DNA from: Anas platyrhynchos
Taxonomy: Eukaryota; Chordata; Aves; Anseriformes; Anatidae
Direction of reading: 5' to 3'
Length of the DNA: 64,000 bases
Assembly (NCBI RefSeq): GCF_047663525.1
Contig: NC_092606.1
Span: 193,501-257,500 of the forward strand
Both the position numbers and the translations under genes were made by a program. Position 1 is the stretch's first letter. Every line of letters begins with the position of its first letter. The notes beneath the pieces were generated by a model, which had not been told where the DNA came from, did not search any database, and saw nothing but the letters and a program-made list of their open reading frames with translations. This document shows positions 10,821 to 23,641 of this stretch, piece by piece.

Positions 10821-13308
10821 GCCCCGTCCCCCCCGCGCAGCCCACCCGCCGCGGCGCAGCCGCCGCCGTTAAAGGCGCAGCGAGCGGCTCGGGCGTGACC
10901 GGGCGCCGAGCCGGGCCGGCAGCCCCGCTGATGCGGTTGCTCGCCGGCGGCCGGGAGGGCGATGGGCGAGGCCCGAGCAGAGGCGCGGCCGCGGGGCTCC
11001 CCAAGCCCGCCCGCCCGCCCACAGGGCCCGCCCAGCCGCAGCCCAGAGCGGCCGCCGCTCGGAGCAGAAGCACTCGGTGCCCGCGGCCGGCCCGTCCTGC
11101 GGCTCTCCGCCGCCGCCTTTCCTTGCCGCCCTGTCCCCGGCCGCCCGGAGTTACCTCCGGTCTGCAGCCCGCTGCGGAGCGCCCGGGGGCTGGCCGGCGG
11201 CACGGGCCTCGGTCGCTGCGGCAGCACCGGCCGCACAAACAACTCCTGCAGGAGGCTGGTCCGGATTTAACGGCAAAAAGCCCTTGGGCACTGCCAAGCC
11301 GTGTCAGTGCAGTGGCCAAACTGCCGCAGGGCCTTTCAGGTCCGCGGTAGGAGCGCTGCTTGCACGCTGCCGAGCGAATTGAGCTAGGGCACGTCCGGGG
11401 CGGGACTATTTTTCTCCCTCTTCAAGACCCTCACTTGAGGCACATTCAGGACAAACTAGAGAGAAGTCTGCTTCTCCAGATCTCCCAAGAACTGGGGGAA
11501 ACTCACCTTCAGAAATGACTGAAGTGGTTGCCTATCGTGGAGGAATAATGGGAGGAGGCAGGGAGAAAGCCTATGATGGGCTATATTTTATTTAGAGTGT
11601 CAGAACACCAAAAAATAAAGCATGGTAAATAAAAAGTTTGCCCGAGGAAGCATGCAGAAAAAGGAAGAACCAAGAAAACAATGCAACTGAGACCTAAAGC
11701 AACTGGCAGGCTTTGTGCCAATACCAACTTGGTAGGTAAAAAAAATAAATACACAGTTTGCTTTGGATCTTGCTAAACAGTTCATTCAAGCAGTCAGAGC
11801 AAGTACCACTGAGAACAGTGTTTTAAACCCCAGAGACAGTTAAGTGGCTTTGTTTGATGCTTAAATGGAATAGCCACAACTCCCCATAGTTTTCACCCTC
11901 CAAAGCCAAGTGCAAGTATGCTAATTATAATTTGTGTTCTCCCATCTATGGGTGACCATGCTCCATGGTGGAAAAATTTGGCCTTGAGCCACATTGCTGT
12001 TTCAGATGAAGTCATATTTAAAAGATTTGACCACACAATTGCTTTCTCAAAGAAGCTGTAGTGTCAATAAGCTGCCAAATAAAGCAATCCTAGAGAAAAG
12101 CGGTGAATGTATTAATGGAGCTAGTATCAGTGCTGGCTCAGGGGAGAATGTCTGAAAGGCAAGGATATATTTGGAGCTCCCTACTCAGTGTTGCTTCCTA
12201 TTGTAACAGTTGCACCACTTTCCAAACAGCTTCTGTCCTATACAGATGTGACTTGCCACCCTCACATCTGGGAAGCAGCAGGCCAGTAATGGGATAAAAA
12301 CATCTGTTTCAATTGTATGTTAACTCAGTACCAGTTGGAGTAGGAAACAGAACAAAAGACAGACTGAGTTTTAACAAGTATTTGAAAATGCATGATTATC
12401 CACAGCTATCAAATGTATGACAAATCCATTTGCAGTTTATCATAAAAGCTATCATGACAACAGCATAAAAGGAATAAACAGCAGCAATTGTCTTCTCTCT
12501 GCTATACACTGAGGGCAAACATGCACAAAACTCTGCTTTCTGTTATGCCTCCACAACTTCTCTGAAATCAACAGTGAGGATACAAGGGCAGAACTTCATC
12601 TCCTATTTCCAGAGGTGATGCGGTCACCTGTGTAGAAGGCCAACATAAGATTTATGCATGACTTAAGCATTATTTCAAGAAATCTACCCATACTGGAGGT
12701 GCACGCTAGCAACAGTCTATCAGTGATGCATGCCCAGGGATATATTCATTACAGACCACACACTGATCCACTTGCACTTTAGCCTTTTGAAAAGTCTTCG
12801 TCCTTTCCATATTTGCATTCAGTCTGGACATGGATGTACAAAAGTATAAGCAAAGAGAAGCTGAATTCACCCAATCCTAACTGCCATTAAGCAGTTTCAT
12901 AATGGTGACTGAAGTGAACCACAGTAACTTTCCAGATGTATCAGGCTAATAGTCCCCACGTCAGCCACCATGTGGAAGCCACACCAAAACAGATTCTCAT
13001 AATCACCTGAGCAGAATTTTTAATGAGAAGTTTTTCTAGGGCTTGGAAGAACTTAGTCTGCAGATAGGAAACAACCAGGGAGATTCCCATGAGATGGTTA
13101 CCTCATAATATCTTAATAGCTCTGTCCTTCATTAACTGCGCTCAATTTAATAACCAGACCAAGATTAAAGTGAAGGTGATTCCTTTTTCATGCTCCCCAA
13201 ATCTTCACTGGGAGAGAGAGGGACAAAACCTGCCTGGAATAGCTCTTCTATTTAGAGATGTGAAGCAGTTTATGCAGACACAAAACAATGCAGCCATTTA
13301 ACATAGAT

Positions 13309-13334
13309 TGTCTCTACAACGTATTGTAGAGACA
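13309..13334. repeat. Perfect 11-bp inverted repeat, 4-base loop
   Basis: TGTCTCTACAA is followed by CGTA and then TTGTAGAGACA. It forms a perfect stem in intergenic DNA and is too short alone for a miRNA precursor. Confidence 0.85.
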
Positions 13335-15021
13335 TTGTTTTTTTTTCATTAAGACTTTTTGGATAGTATTATCTATCTACTGGGTAAGTGCACATATTGA
13401 ACTAAGTCAAAGCAGTCTCTTTCTTAAGCAGAAAACACAAGATGCAACAATTTATGCATTAACATCTATATCAGATTCAAGCTTTGCAAACTATTTAAAA
13501 ATAAATAAATCATATCTGCTCCAGAAATATTTGGCTAATATTACAGGAAGAAAAACTTTTCATCTAAAATGCCTTTGAGCATTTGAACTGTATGGAGAAC
13601 TCAAAGAATACTGTACTCAGATCAGATAAATGTTAAATTTCCCTCTCCCTCTTTGTCCTCTACTCCTTTTTGCAGATGAGGAAAGCAAAGTAAAAAGACT
13701 GAAGGCAACACTGAAATCTAAGTGTGCATTCCCAGAGCTCTGCCCACCATGCTCACAGGTTCTTCATTAAAAAACTAACTCCTTTCAACTTACACCACAA
13801 AGAGCAAATTTACACCTTGCAATGATGGCATAAACCCACTACAACAAGATACATCCAAGCTGCTATATTTGTGTAATATGGTAGTAGGCAAGGGCTGGAA
13901 TTTGGATCAGGGAGATGCTACTGCTGTATCAGTTTGATAAACTGCTTTTCCCTGTCAGCGTAGCTATCTGTTTACTGTTCTCCTTTGCTCAGATAAAGTA
14001 GACTCTTAATAACATGAAAGAGTAATCTTTACCTTTAATCAAAGTAGTGAAAATACATTTTAAAATCAGAATCTGACCCAGCCACTGAAAGAAGATTGGA
14101 TAAGCATCTGATGTCATTGTTCAACAGTTTCTTTTATGGCAATCGTAACAGTGCACTATGCTTAAAAAATGTACTTTTACAGAGCATGTTTTCCATTTTC
14201 CCCCGCACAAGATCCTATCATCTTGGAATCATTGCAGATGTGCTGCTCCCTTACCCACTATCCTTCTCCAAAAAGACAGGAAGAAATTAGACCTTTGCAC
14301 AGTAGCTCTGGATGTAAGAAAGCATACACTTTGTTGTTGTTCATAAGCAACACCACAGTTCTAACACATACTCACCCTTAAAAGCTATTTGCACTGTGCT
14401 AGATGCAGTCTGGAAAAATAAAAGGCTTTCCATTGGCATGGCTGCCAGAGCAGGCAGTTAACTGCAGCCTTTGAAGGCAATAAGAACCACAATGCCTCCC
14501 TTGAGGGGAAAAGATTAATTCATATTGTTCTGAATACTGAAAGCAGACAACTGCCAGCCCGTGAAAACATAAACCTCCAGAACTTTTCTTTCTTCTAAAG
14601 GCTTGCAAAAGCTCCAGGCATTGCAACTAAATCCTTTCAGTACATGATGACACACAGCTTTTTTCATGTATTACTGAGACCTGTTGAACCTCTACAAGAG
14701 TCATAGCCAAACAATAGCGTAAAAATATAAACCAGGCAGTGACCTAAACTGGAATATCCCAAATATATTTCTATATCCAAGTACTTGTTAGGAAAATAAT
14801 CTAATTATGAATACATGCTCTCTTAATTCTGAACACATTCAGATTTAATGGCAAACCAAGTGCTTTTCCTTGCAATATAGCAGAGAGACTTCTCTCAAGA
14901 CACAGCCTATATCAAGGGGTGCTCCCTATCATTAAGTTTTCTAGTCTTGCAAGATGTCTATAGAAATCAAACCTTGTATAAAACATGGTTTGCATACTAT
15001 CTCCTATAGACTGGCAAAATA

Positions 15022-15060
15022 GGCAGTGCCATGTGTTGGAGCCATGGCAGTGCCATGTGT
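15022..15060 (+). repeat. 15-bp direct repeat, 24-base period
   Basis: GGCAGTGCCATGTGT occurs at 15022-15036 and again at 15046-15060. It is a small local duplication. Confidence 0.8.
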
Positions 15061-17693
15061 CAGACAGAGGTGTCCTCTGACAAAGCCACCTGATGATGGG
15101 AGCTCAGACAAGAATGCTAGCTACTGACATCATTGACCCCTTGAGAAACAGCTCTCCACATAATGAGGCAAACTGTCTCAAATTGGGCAGGGAAGGTGGT
15201 TCTAGATATACACTTAATGGCCTAGGCAGCAAAGCTGAAGGTCGTTTGGTTGGTCTTGACTGAATTCAAGCCTGGCTTCTATACGGTTATGCCCAGAGAC
15301 ACTAGGATCATTGGATCATTCTGTTTTAAGCAGCCTTTGGAGCCAAACAAGGAAAATATTGAGGAAGTAAGGGAAATAGGAGATCTGTGCACTATGCACC
15401 ACGTAGTCTGTCCAAAGTCAGAAGATAGTCTTTACTTATTTCAAGAAGTGGTGATGCTGATTGCAGTTCCATCAGCAGTATACAGCAATGTGTGGACTCT
15501 AACAAAGCAGCTGATGAGAAGGGTGCAACAAAGGTCAGGAGAATACTTTAAGCTCAGTTCCTATATCCTCGCAGTCACCACAGCAATTGAGAGGCAGCCC
15601 TAAGGAGCAGACACCACATTGAATCAGAGAAAATAGCGGATGGTAGAACAGCTTACAGCCAAGTGTTGTATGTTAGCCACCCACTAGAGATGGGTTGTAC
15701 TATGCTGTTTTACTTGGAATGACTGAGAAATTCTCTGGCAGCAGATACACCTGCTTTGTGGCTGCTCATACCAGTGAAACAGCCAGAGAGGCTGTCCAAG
15801 ATCCAAGAACAAGTCTTAGGATGGCGAATCTTGGCAACATAATTTTAAATCATTTGAGAGGCCTCTCTGCACTGTTTATGTGTCACATACAGGCAAAATT
15901 TAAATAAATAAAAAAAAAGAAATGAAAAATATAAAAGGACAAGATATGTCAAAGCCCAGCATACTAGAAGAGAGCAGCATTCTGCCAAAAAACAAAGGGA
16001 CAAAATCATAACCTACAGAGGCACAGTAGAAGACAGCAAAGGATGTGCAACTTGTCCCAGCAAAGATTTTATAGTAATCCAAGGTACAGAAAATTCACTA
16101 TCAGGGAAGTACATGGGTTGGTGTTGCCTGGCTGCTGCTAGCTCAAGATAATCCCAGATACCACAAGTCCTGCCTCATACAGCCCTTATTACTAAGGTTG
16201 CACTGATCGATACCAGAATTGCTCAGCTGGAGCTGAATGCGTGCCTGTGAAATGTCCATATCAGGCATAAGACAGCCAGACAAATGCCTGGACCTGGTAA
16301 TGAGAGCTCTGCTAACACTACCACAGTTCTTGCTCTGCAGGGAAGCAGGGTCCAACTAATGGCCAAGACAGCTGTCAATAGATGAGGAAACAAGAGCTGA
16401 GGGTGGCTCAGTCCTGAAATAGTCAGTCCCCCATCTGTTACCCTCTTCGTAAGCTCTGACCTGAAAGATGCTCTTTCCTCCTGCCTCAAGTATTCTCAAC
16501 ATCCAGAGCCTGTCCAATTAAAGGTCCATCAGAGTAGGAGCAGACTTGGAGTGATCAGCAATATCAGGGCTGAGGCATTCGTAAGATGTAGGCGAGGAAA
16601 AATGGTAGTTGCTCTTTTAGCTCCAGTGCACTCCAGTATTGGTAGCTACATGAGGAAGAACACAGAAGGCATAAAAAGCAGGGGTAAAGAAAATTGGTAA
16701 GAGTTAAAACCACAAGATTTAAGCAGGACTTCATAACTAAATAGTTTATATCTTATATTTCCTTGTTATCACACTGTAGACTCAGTACTTTAATCTAGAT
16801 TGTTTTCTCTGCAGTTTACAATTCCTTAACACAAGGGAGAGATTTGCTGACAACAAAGCAATCAGCTTCCAGTTCCAGATGAGACAGAAATACAGCTCAC
16901 AATGACTCCTCAGGCACAGATGAGATCATGTAGATATGCTCCAGACCCTACAGAAAAGGTCCCACATAATCATGAGTTTTTCATACCTGGTAGTGCTGCA
17001 GAAATAGTTCTTTGGAAGCAACAGCCTTTCCTGTCCATTCCAAATACCAAATTGAGAGGGAGCAGAAGCAAGTGAACCTAAGGGTACAAGTTTCCTCTAG
17101 ACTGCTGCAGCCACACAGAGAAGGCAAACTTAATCAACATCTACCACATAACATACAAGATTTGCCATGGCTGTATAATGTCTCTCTCTTACTGTAATCT
17201 TGCTGGTTAGATATCTCAGTCTTCCAATACAGAATAGCTCAGATTTCATCCTCTTATGCCTTCCCTATCTAATCTACTCTTAAAGAATAACCCACTTTCC
17301 AATCTCCAACGTTACTGGTATTTGCTCTGTTTTATTGATCCCCTTCTGATTTTTCCATTATAGAAAGAGGAAGACTGATAGAGTTGCATGGTCTCTCTAT
17401 TTCAGTGGATAAGCACAGAACATCTATTCTTTCTGCAAGGAAAACTCTTATCAGCTTCCCAATGTCATTTTTTGTAAAGGCAACCTGTTTTTTTTCTAAA
17501 GTATTGTTACAGTGGTTTAATGTGTTGCTAGGAAGCCTTCTTCCCATAGCCTGATTACTAGTCCATAGTAGAGCAGAATGTTAGAAAAGATCAGCAGAAG
17601 GATGGACTATGACAAATACAAGAATATCAATTGATGAAGCTTGATCCTAAATCCATCTTTTTTACTAACTGAAGGACTGGGTATGTGGATGGG

Positions 17694-17712
17694 AAAAAAA
17701 AAAAAAAAAAAA
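17694..17712. repeat. Poly-A tract (19)
   Basis: This is an uninterrupted run of 19 A in intergenic DNA. No retroposed gene was seen upstream of it. Confidence 0.9.
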
Positions 17713-18689
17713 GGCCTGTACACATTCAGAACAAAAACAAAATGCTAACAGAGTAATCAGACAGCCCTGCTGTCTTGGTGCTTTAAACAGTAGGCTGGTT
17801 TTAGTCACATGTTTCCTCACTGAAATGCTGAGGGGAAAGGGAGAGATAGTAGCACCAGAATTTTTAGAAGCATCTATGGAGCATTCCTGCTCTGCAGTGC
17901 AGCAGCTGTTTGCACAGGCATACCCAACCTCAATTTCCCCTGGCTTTCTCAGGCACATACTGATCTTGACTAGGGCATGCTGCCCACATGGCTTCTCGGA
18001 GAGATGCTGCAAAGCAGCCTGACTGCCACAGGTCACAGCCCATGCTACCCAGCCAGGCTTGTGGATGTCTAGCCCAGACACATTTTTATAAATCCTGCTC
18101 ACACTCCTGTCGTACTAGCATCTCAGCATGTGTCCATTTGAACAATGCTATTTATGTTAATACTGTGGACTATTTCTTCTATGCCAGCTCAAAAAGGGAC
18201 AGGAATTGCTATGGTGAGTTAAAAAAAAAAAAGGAAGATGGATGGAGTGCCACCTGCTTCTGATATAATCACTGTTAGGTATATGCACCTGAGGTGGCTA
18301 GAAATCCACACTTGAAGTCCTGGCAACAGGAGCAACCCCTCTTTTCTTCTTTCTCTTTTTAAAGAAGTTTACTTGTTCTCTGTCTCCTTCCTGCTAGTCT
18401 ACTCCTGTTTGCCTCTTTTTCCTCAGCCTAAATACTCAGGCTTGTTGCAGAAGCAGGAGAAGAAAGACAAGAATGGGATGGCAATGGCAGACGCACCATT
18501 AGTTTAATTGATGCCACTTAGACTCATATTCAGAATAAGTTTATTTTCCCAATTAAAAGATAACAGACCATTTTAGGAAGTGTAATATTTCATTTGGATT
18601 TCAGCCATATATAAAAATCCCACATTTAAAAATCAATTAAAGTTATGGAGAAGATTATCCTGGTGGATAATGAAAGACAGTTAAAGAAT

Positions 18690-19120
18690 AAAGTTGTTAT
18701 CAGATGTAGTCAACATAGGTTCATCACGGGCAAGTCCTGCCTGAATAATTGGATTTGATAAGGTCACCTGCTTGGTGGATGAAGGGAAGGCAGTGAACAT
18801 AGTCTCTATGGATTTCAGTAAGGCCTTTGAGCTCATCTCTTATGGCATCTTTCTGGACAAATTGTCCAACTACAAGTGAGGATGCATTCAACTCCTGCAA
18901 GTTTGCTGATGGTACTAAACTGGAAGGTGTTGTTGACTCCCTGGAGGGACAAGAGGCCCTGTAGAGGTATCTAGATAAATTGGAAAACTGGACAATCATC
19001 TATGGCATGAAGTTCAACAACTGAAAATGCTGGGTTCTGCACCTGGGACAGATGTACAGACTGTGAGATGAGTGGCTGAATAGCTGCTCAGCAGGAAGGG
19101 ATCTGGGGGTGCTTTCAATC
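18690..19120 (+). mobile_element. Degraded CR1 LINE reverse-transcriptase fragment
   Basis: The sequence matches the CR1 ORF2 region around the catalytic part. TTCATCACGGGCAAGTCCTG, GATTTCAGTAAGGCCTTTGA and GTTTGCTGATGGTACTAAAC (which reads FADGTK) follow in order, then the segment before the usual 3' tail. The stretch between the first RT blocks and the FADGTK-like block is shorter than in intact copies, which suggests an internal deletion, and many stops interrupt the frames. It is an old inactive copy. Confidence 0.85.
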
Positions 19121-21137
19121 CTGCAGGTTTGTTCCTGTAAAACAGGCTGCTGTTATGCTGCTCCAGTCCTTTCAGGTCAGGGCTGCATCTACTCCCAAAC
19201 ACACAGGCTGGCTCAGTGTCAGGTTTACATAATGGGATTATGAGAAACAACACTGAAACAGATCCTTAAGGGAATGAGAGAGAAACATAAACAAAAAGCT
19301 ACCAGTGACATTCAGTCCTTACTGATTTTATCTGGAGGTTCAAAGGACCATCTAGCAGCTTCAAAAACCACCACAGTGAACCATATTCTGGCTCCACAGA
19401 GCTTTTCAGGTATAAAATGGGGCTGTAAGACCAGTGCTTAAAGCCATTAAAAAAAAAAAGTATTGTCTAAATCCTGGAAAAAAAAAAATCCGCCTAGATT
19501 AAACAGCTAACTGCAGATGACTAGGAGCTAGTCAGACACAAATCATTCTCTCTCATTTTCCTATTCTTTCCTCCCCTGGTTTTCATACTAATCTTGCAGT
19601 CTGTTGGATCATTAATCCCCTGTAGGCAGTCTACCTTCAGTAACCTCCAGAGAGCTGGCCTGCTCCAGAAACAGCTCAGTAGAGGGACCATTCTCAATTC
19701 TCCCACTGGAGCACATCCTGCCTTGCAGGCAGGCTCTTCCCACCTAGCCAGGCAGCTTTCCCAGCTCTCAGAAAGAAACAAAAAGGGCGTTCATGCAATG
19801 CCTCCTATGAGCCACATAGAAACAGCAAGGACATAGCCCAATGCAGTCTCAAGCTGCAGCAGTCACCAAGGCATTTTTACCTCCGTCGCCTTCTCATATA
19901 GGCTGAGACCAGAAGCACCAGAATCACTGCAGCTACAGCCAGTAGAACCCACCCAGCTCCTTTGCTCCTGCACAGAGCCGTGGGCTCTTGCCTTCCCCTT
20001 GGCCACTAGGAAATTGCTTCGTCTTGGCCCCTTGAGCCACTGGGCACAACAACAACACCATCTTGGGTATGAACCAAGGCATGTACCCCAGTCTGTCAGG
20101 GTGAAACCTTCCTCTTGTGTGTGCCTCTGACACAGCTAGACTGAAGATAAAAATCCCCACTAAGGAACAATGAAGCAACGGACAGCACTGACTACAACCT
20201 TGATGCTGTGAGACCACATTCTGTTTTTTAAAGCTGGAATCTACGGCTAGATTTACACACATATGTGGAAAAGTAGGAATTTGTTTGAAGGAAAGCTCAT
20301 GTAGCTCACGAATTAGCTCTGAATTCAGAAATTCTTATACCCATGCCAATAATAATTGCTTTAAAAGTTATGTAAGTACAAAAACACCTTGGCAAATCAG
20401 GAAGCTGCTTAAGAGTATTTAAGAACAAAAATATTAAAAAAGCACTGACTGAGTTTAATCCATGAGAAGGGACATCTTCCTGATGAGAAAAGGTGAAAAG
20501 GAACAACCATGAAAGGAAGACATCATCTCCACTGAATGAGTGAAAGTAATTGTTAAACTTTGAATGTTAGGTTATATTTCCTTCTGTACAGAGTAATACC
20601 TACAACTTGAAATCCTGCTTTGCATTTATTTCAGTTGTGATCAACAAGGTATTTCAGAAGACAGGTTCCGCCAGCCCAACCTCTGTTCCACATTAATATC
20701 GCAATAGTGCTCAGGAGCACTAATGGTCAGATGCTTCCCTCCCTGGGCTAGGAGTGTCAACTGAAGCACCCCTTTTTACCTACATGTTGCAAACTATCAT
20801 GCAAGAGGTAACAGGCAGACACACACACAGGTGAAGTACATGGAAACAGATGACAAATGACCAGTTAGGACCACTGTCCTTCAGCCCGTTTCTTTTCTCT
20901 CAGACCAGACTACCATCCTAAAAAATAAGTTTAAAACCTAACCAATCTAGTACTCCAAGCATGCTGCAAGAGATAATGTGGGGTCTTCTGAGGAAAAATG
21001 TGCTTGAAAGTTATTATATACTTCAAGAATATGCCTTGAACAAATATATTGAAGCAGATCTTCTGTTTGACTGACAGTTGGCTAGCACATACATCATGAA
21101 CGTGGAACCCCTTTTGCTATTGGTGGTGAAGAAGTTT

Positions 21138-21180
21138 AAAAAAAATCTAAAAAACAAAACAAAACAAACAAACAAAAACA
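21138..21180. repeat. A-rich (AAAAC/AAAC)n repeat
   Basis: AAAAC and AAAC units form a simple repeat of about 40 bases in intergenic DNA. Confidence 0.8.
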
Positions 21181-22679
21181 CTTATTTTTCCTGGTGGGAA
21201 GAAAGCAGTCCAAAGAGAAAGAGGATGTGCAAAGTTAGCTTCCAAGAGTAACCCACAGATAAAGCAAACCAAACAGAAGGCGCTCAGTTATGTTCTTACA
21301 TTGACATTAATGGCAGTTGAATTAGGTCCAGCATTAACAGAAAAAAGTAGTTCTTCAAAGCACTGGTAACGCAAACACTGTTGCCATAACTACCTCTCTC
21401 CCAGAAGCATGCCATTCTAATTTCTACAGTTAAATATTTACAAAGTAGATTGCATATTTTCAGGAGTTGCAAGAACTGCTCATAGAATTTGAATGAGCAC
21501 TTCATGGTCCTCACAGAGGGTTTCCAGAATCATCCCTGGCTGCCCACAGCACCAGCTGGGAAGTGACCACATCAACACCTTGGTGCACTCAGGGTCTGGC
21601 ACTACCCTTGCACCAAACTGCTCTGATGTGCTTCTGCTGTCACTTACATCACTGAACCACTCTGTGAACTTTAGAACTACTTCAGCTATATGTGACTGCA
21701 GTAACTGACATTTAATGGAGTCATACAAACATGTATATAACACCAAATTCTTCCGTCCTGTTTTGGTTTTGTCCATCTCACAGCTCAGGCACTGAAGAAA
21801 CTTGCACATAAAGAATCAAGACAAAACAGGCCTGTGAAGATCTTACAGATCCATGGGGAAATTCTGTGCACTACCAGGCAGAAAAGCACATGTTGGATAT
21901 CTAACCTGTTTCTAAAGACCTTCAGCAATGAGAAACAGCACAGGTTTGAAGAAAATCTGTTCTTCACTATCTATACTGTTAAAATACATTTTGAATCTGA
22001 AACTGCTTATTGTACTTCCCCGGTACTGAGCTTGAAAAAGCTATGGATTCAGATGCATGTCTGCTTTAAATAAGAGCCCAGTCAGTTAACATGGCTCACT
22101 AGATGCACACTTAACACCTGCAATGGTATGAAGTTGCACATTTCAGCCCCATATATAGTCTCCATCAACCTGTGACAAGAATTATGCACATGTAAAATCT
22201 TTATTCAGCTTTTTCTGATTTGTCCCTTAGAAATAATGATATGCAGTCAATTTTATCAACATGAAGCCCTACAAAATTTTTCAGGCTAGAAACTTCCTAA
22301 ATCGTCTAGTTCACATTTGTAAATAATGCAGCACAAAATCCATTAATTAAATTCTTAGAAAGGACTGAAGAGTATGAAATCAAGGTTCCTACCTAAGGCC
22401 TTTGCCCTCCACAGATCTCAACTTAAAGAAAGCACCCAAAAAACACAATCTCATCCACAATAAAAGTTCACTTTGGCATCATCAGTCAGAGGATATCACT
22501 CACAGCACCATGGGATTTAAGAGATAAAACATATTTACTTTGACAGACAGTCATGTTACATTGAGACATATGGTAGTCTGACTCTTATAAAGCTGCCGTG
22601 TACTCCCTTGAACTTTGAGTGCTGACTATTCTAAATGGGTTCAGATGGAAGTTGTCTTAAATTAAAAAATATGCTCAGT

Positions 22680-23523
22680 CTTTGAAACAAGTGTTGTTTA
22701 TTAAAAAATAAAATAACTTGACAATATTTTCACAAGCATACATGCAGATACAGACAGATACTACATCTTTACTATTTTGGTTTTAAAAATAGGCTGCTCT
22801 CTATAATCTTAGAAATAAAAAGGTAGTTTTAAATTAAATCACACATCAGCAAAGTCACACGTCAGCAATAACATTTACATTATTACATTTTATATAAATT
22901 TCAAATGAACAAAACAGTAAAACAGGCGTCAATAAAAAAAAGTTATTTTAAAAATATACGCTCAAATAAGAGGAAACAAAAATAATCTTAGAAGGTTAAA
23001 ATTGTTCTCTAAGAGCTTGAACACTATTTCAGAAAATAAATTTATCAAAGGAAACAGACTGACATGTTGTTCTTTGCTCCAGGATTGGGCTCGTATTTCC
23101 CCAAAATAGTACCATAAATCTTACTAATTGCTAACTTCAGACATAACCCAAACTAGTACACTAACTAAAAAGTTAATTTAATATTGGAGAAATGACAATG
23201 GTTCATTTAGTTTGTTATTCTTGATTTCAATGAGACTGTGAAAACTAAGGGCTGTGGGGCTGGATCACTAAATGCTGGATTTAGATAATACTTTAGGCTA
23301 ATACAAGAAAAAAAAAATCTCTATCATGTGCTTCTCTTGAAAGGTTTCATTTGCCAGTGTATAATGTATTAGTGATATACTGAAACAACCAGGAGAAGTT
23401 TCAGAACTTAATTCAGAAGTTCATTGCATGAGCCCAAGCAGGCTGTGCACAGCACAGTCATTCGGTAAGACTGTTAGACTGCGGCAGACGTTGCATGTGA
23501 TAATGGGGCAGACTTGAAAGCAC
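22680..23523 (-). other. KIAA0753: KIAA0753 3' UTR
   Basis: This is the stretch on the minus strand between the KIAA0753 stop codon and the first good poly(A) signal. It is about 840 bases long, AT-rich and without an exon-like frame. Its limit is set only by the AATAAA at 22702-22697, and cleavage is placed 15-20 bases further on. Confidence 0.55.
22697..22702 (-). terminator. KIAA0753: Candidate poly(A) signal of KIAA0753
   Basis: AATAAA on the minus strand lies about 820 bases after the stop codon. It is the first canonical hexamer that I saw in the UTR. Confidence 0.55.
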
Positions 23524-23641
23524 TTACTGTGCTGGCTGCAAAAATTCTGACGTGAACACAGCTTCTGCATAATCCTCACAAACATCCTGCAGCTCTGCTG
23601 CCACATCACATAGGGCTTCTTCTGTTAGTTCTTCTGCAAGA
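23524..23641 (-). CDS. KIAA0753: KIAA0753 coding exon 16 (last)
   Basis: The acceptor is CCCTCAG|TCTTGC. It encodes residues about 856-894, including [19 protein letters not shown] and [17 protein letters not shown], then TAA at 23526-23524. The same bases contain CA|GTAAGT, a donor-like site across the stop codon. Confidence 0.92.

Larger units (their letters stand above)
10180..11400 (-). promoter_or_regulatory. PITPNM3: CpG island, PITPNM3 promoter and 5' UTR
   Basis: About 1.2 kb is very rich in G+C and CpG, in sharp contrast to the AT-rich flanks. Tandem GC boxes (runs of CCCGCC, around 11005-11033) are of the Sp1 type. The PITPNM3 start codon lies inside it at 10623, so most of the island is upstream promoter and 5' UTR on the minus strand. 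No TATA box was seen. The long open frames across the island on both strands come from its low stop-codon density and are not taken as genes. The transcription start cannot be placed from sequence alone. Confidence 0.75.
11401..22679. other. Intergenic region between PITPNM3 promoter and KIAA0753 3' end
   Basis: About 11 kb of AT-rich DNA contains no exon that I recognise on either strand. It holds one degraded CR1 fragment (18.69-19.12 kb), simple repeats, a perfect 11-bp hairpin at 13309-13334, a short direct repeat at 15022-15060 and one unexplained 118-codon open frame at 15250-15603. None of the other open frames has conserved sequence or flanking splice sites. Confidence 0.6.

Noticed and set aside
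10093-11382. Long overlapping open frames (200-340 codons) across the 10-11 kb GC-rich region on both strands
   Set aside because: They are expected in a CpG island with few AT-rich stop codons. Their translations are R/P/A/G-rich low complexity without domains, and only the short PITPNM3 exon is supported.
16143-16489. Minus-strand frames with hydrophobic stretches at 16.1-16.5 kb
   Set aside because: Two overlapping frames in the same DNA, with no signal-peptide context, splice sites or known family. Chance is the simplest explanation.
17987-18263. 91-codon plus-strand frame near 18 kb
   Set aside because: It has no recognisable domain, ends in an A-run and lies in low-conservation intergenic DNA.
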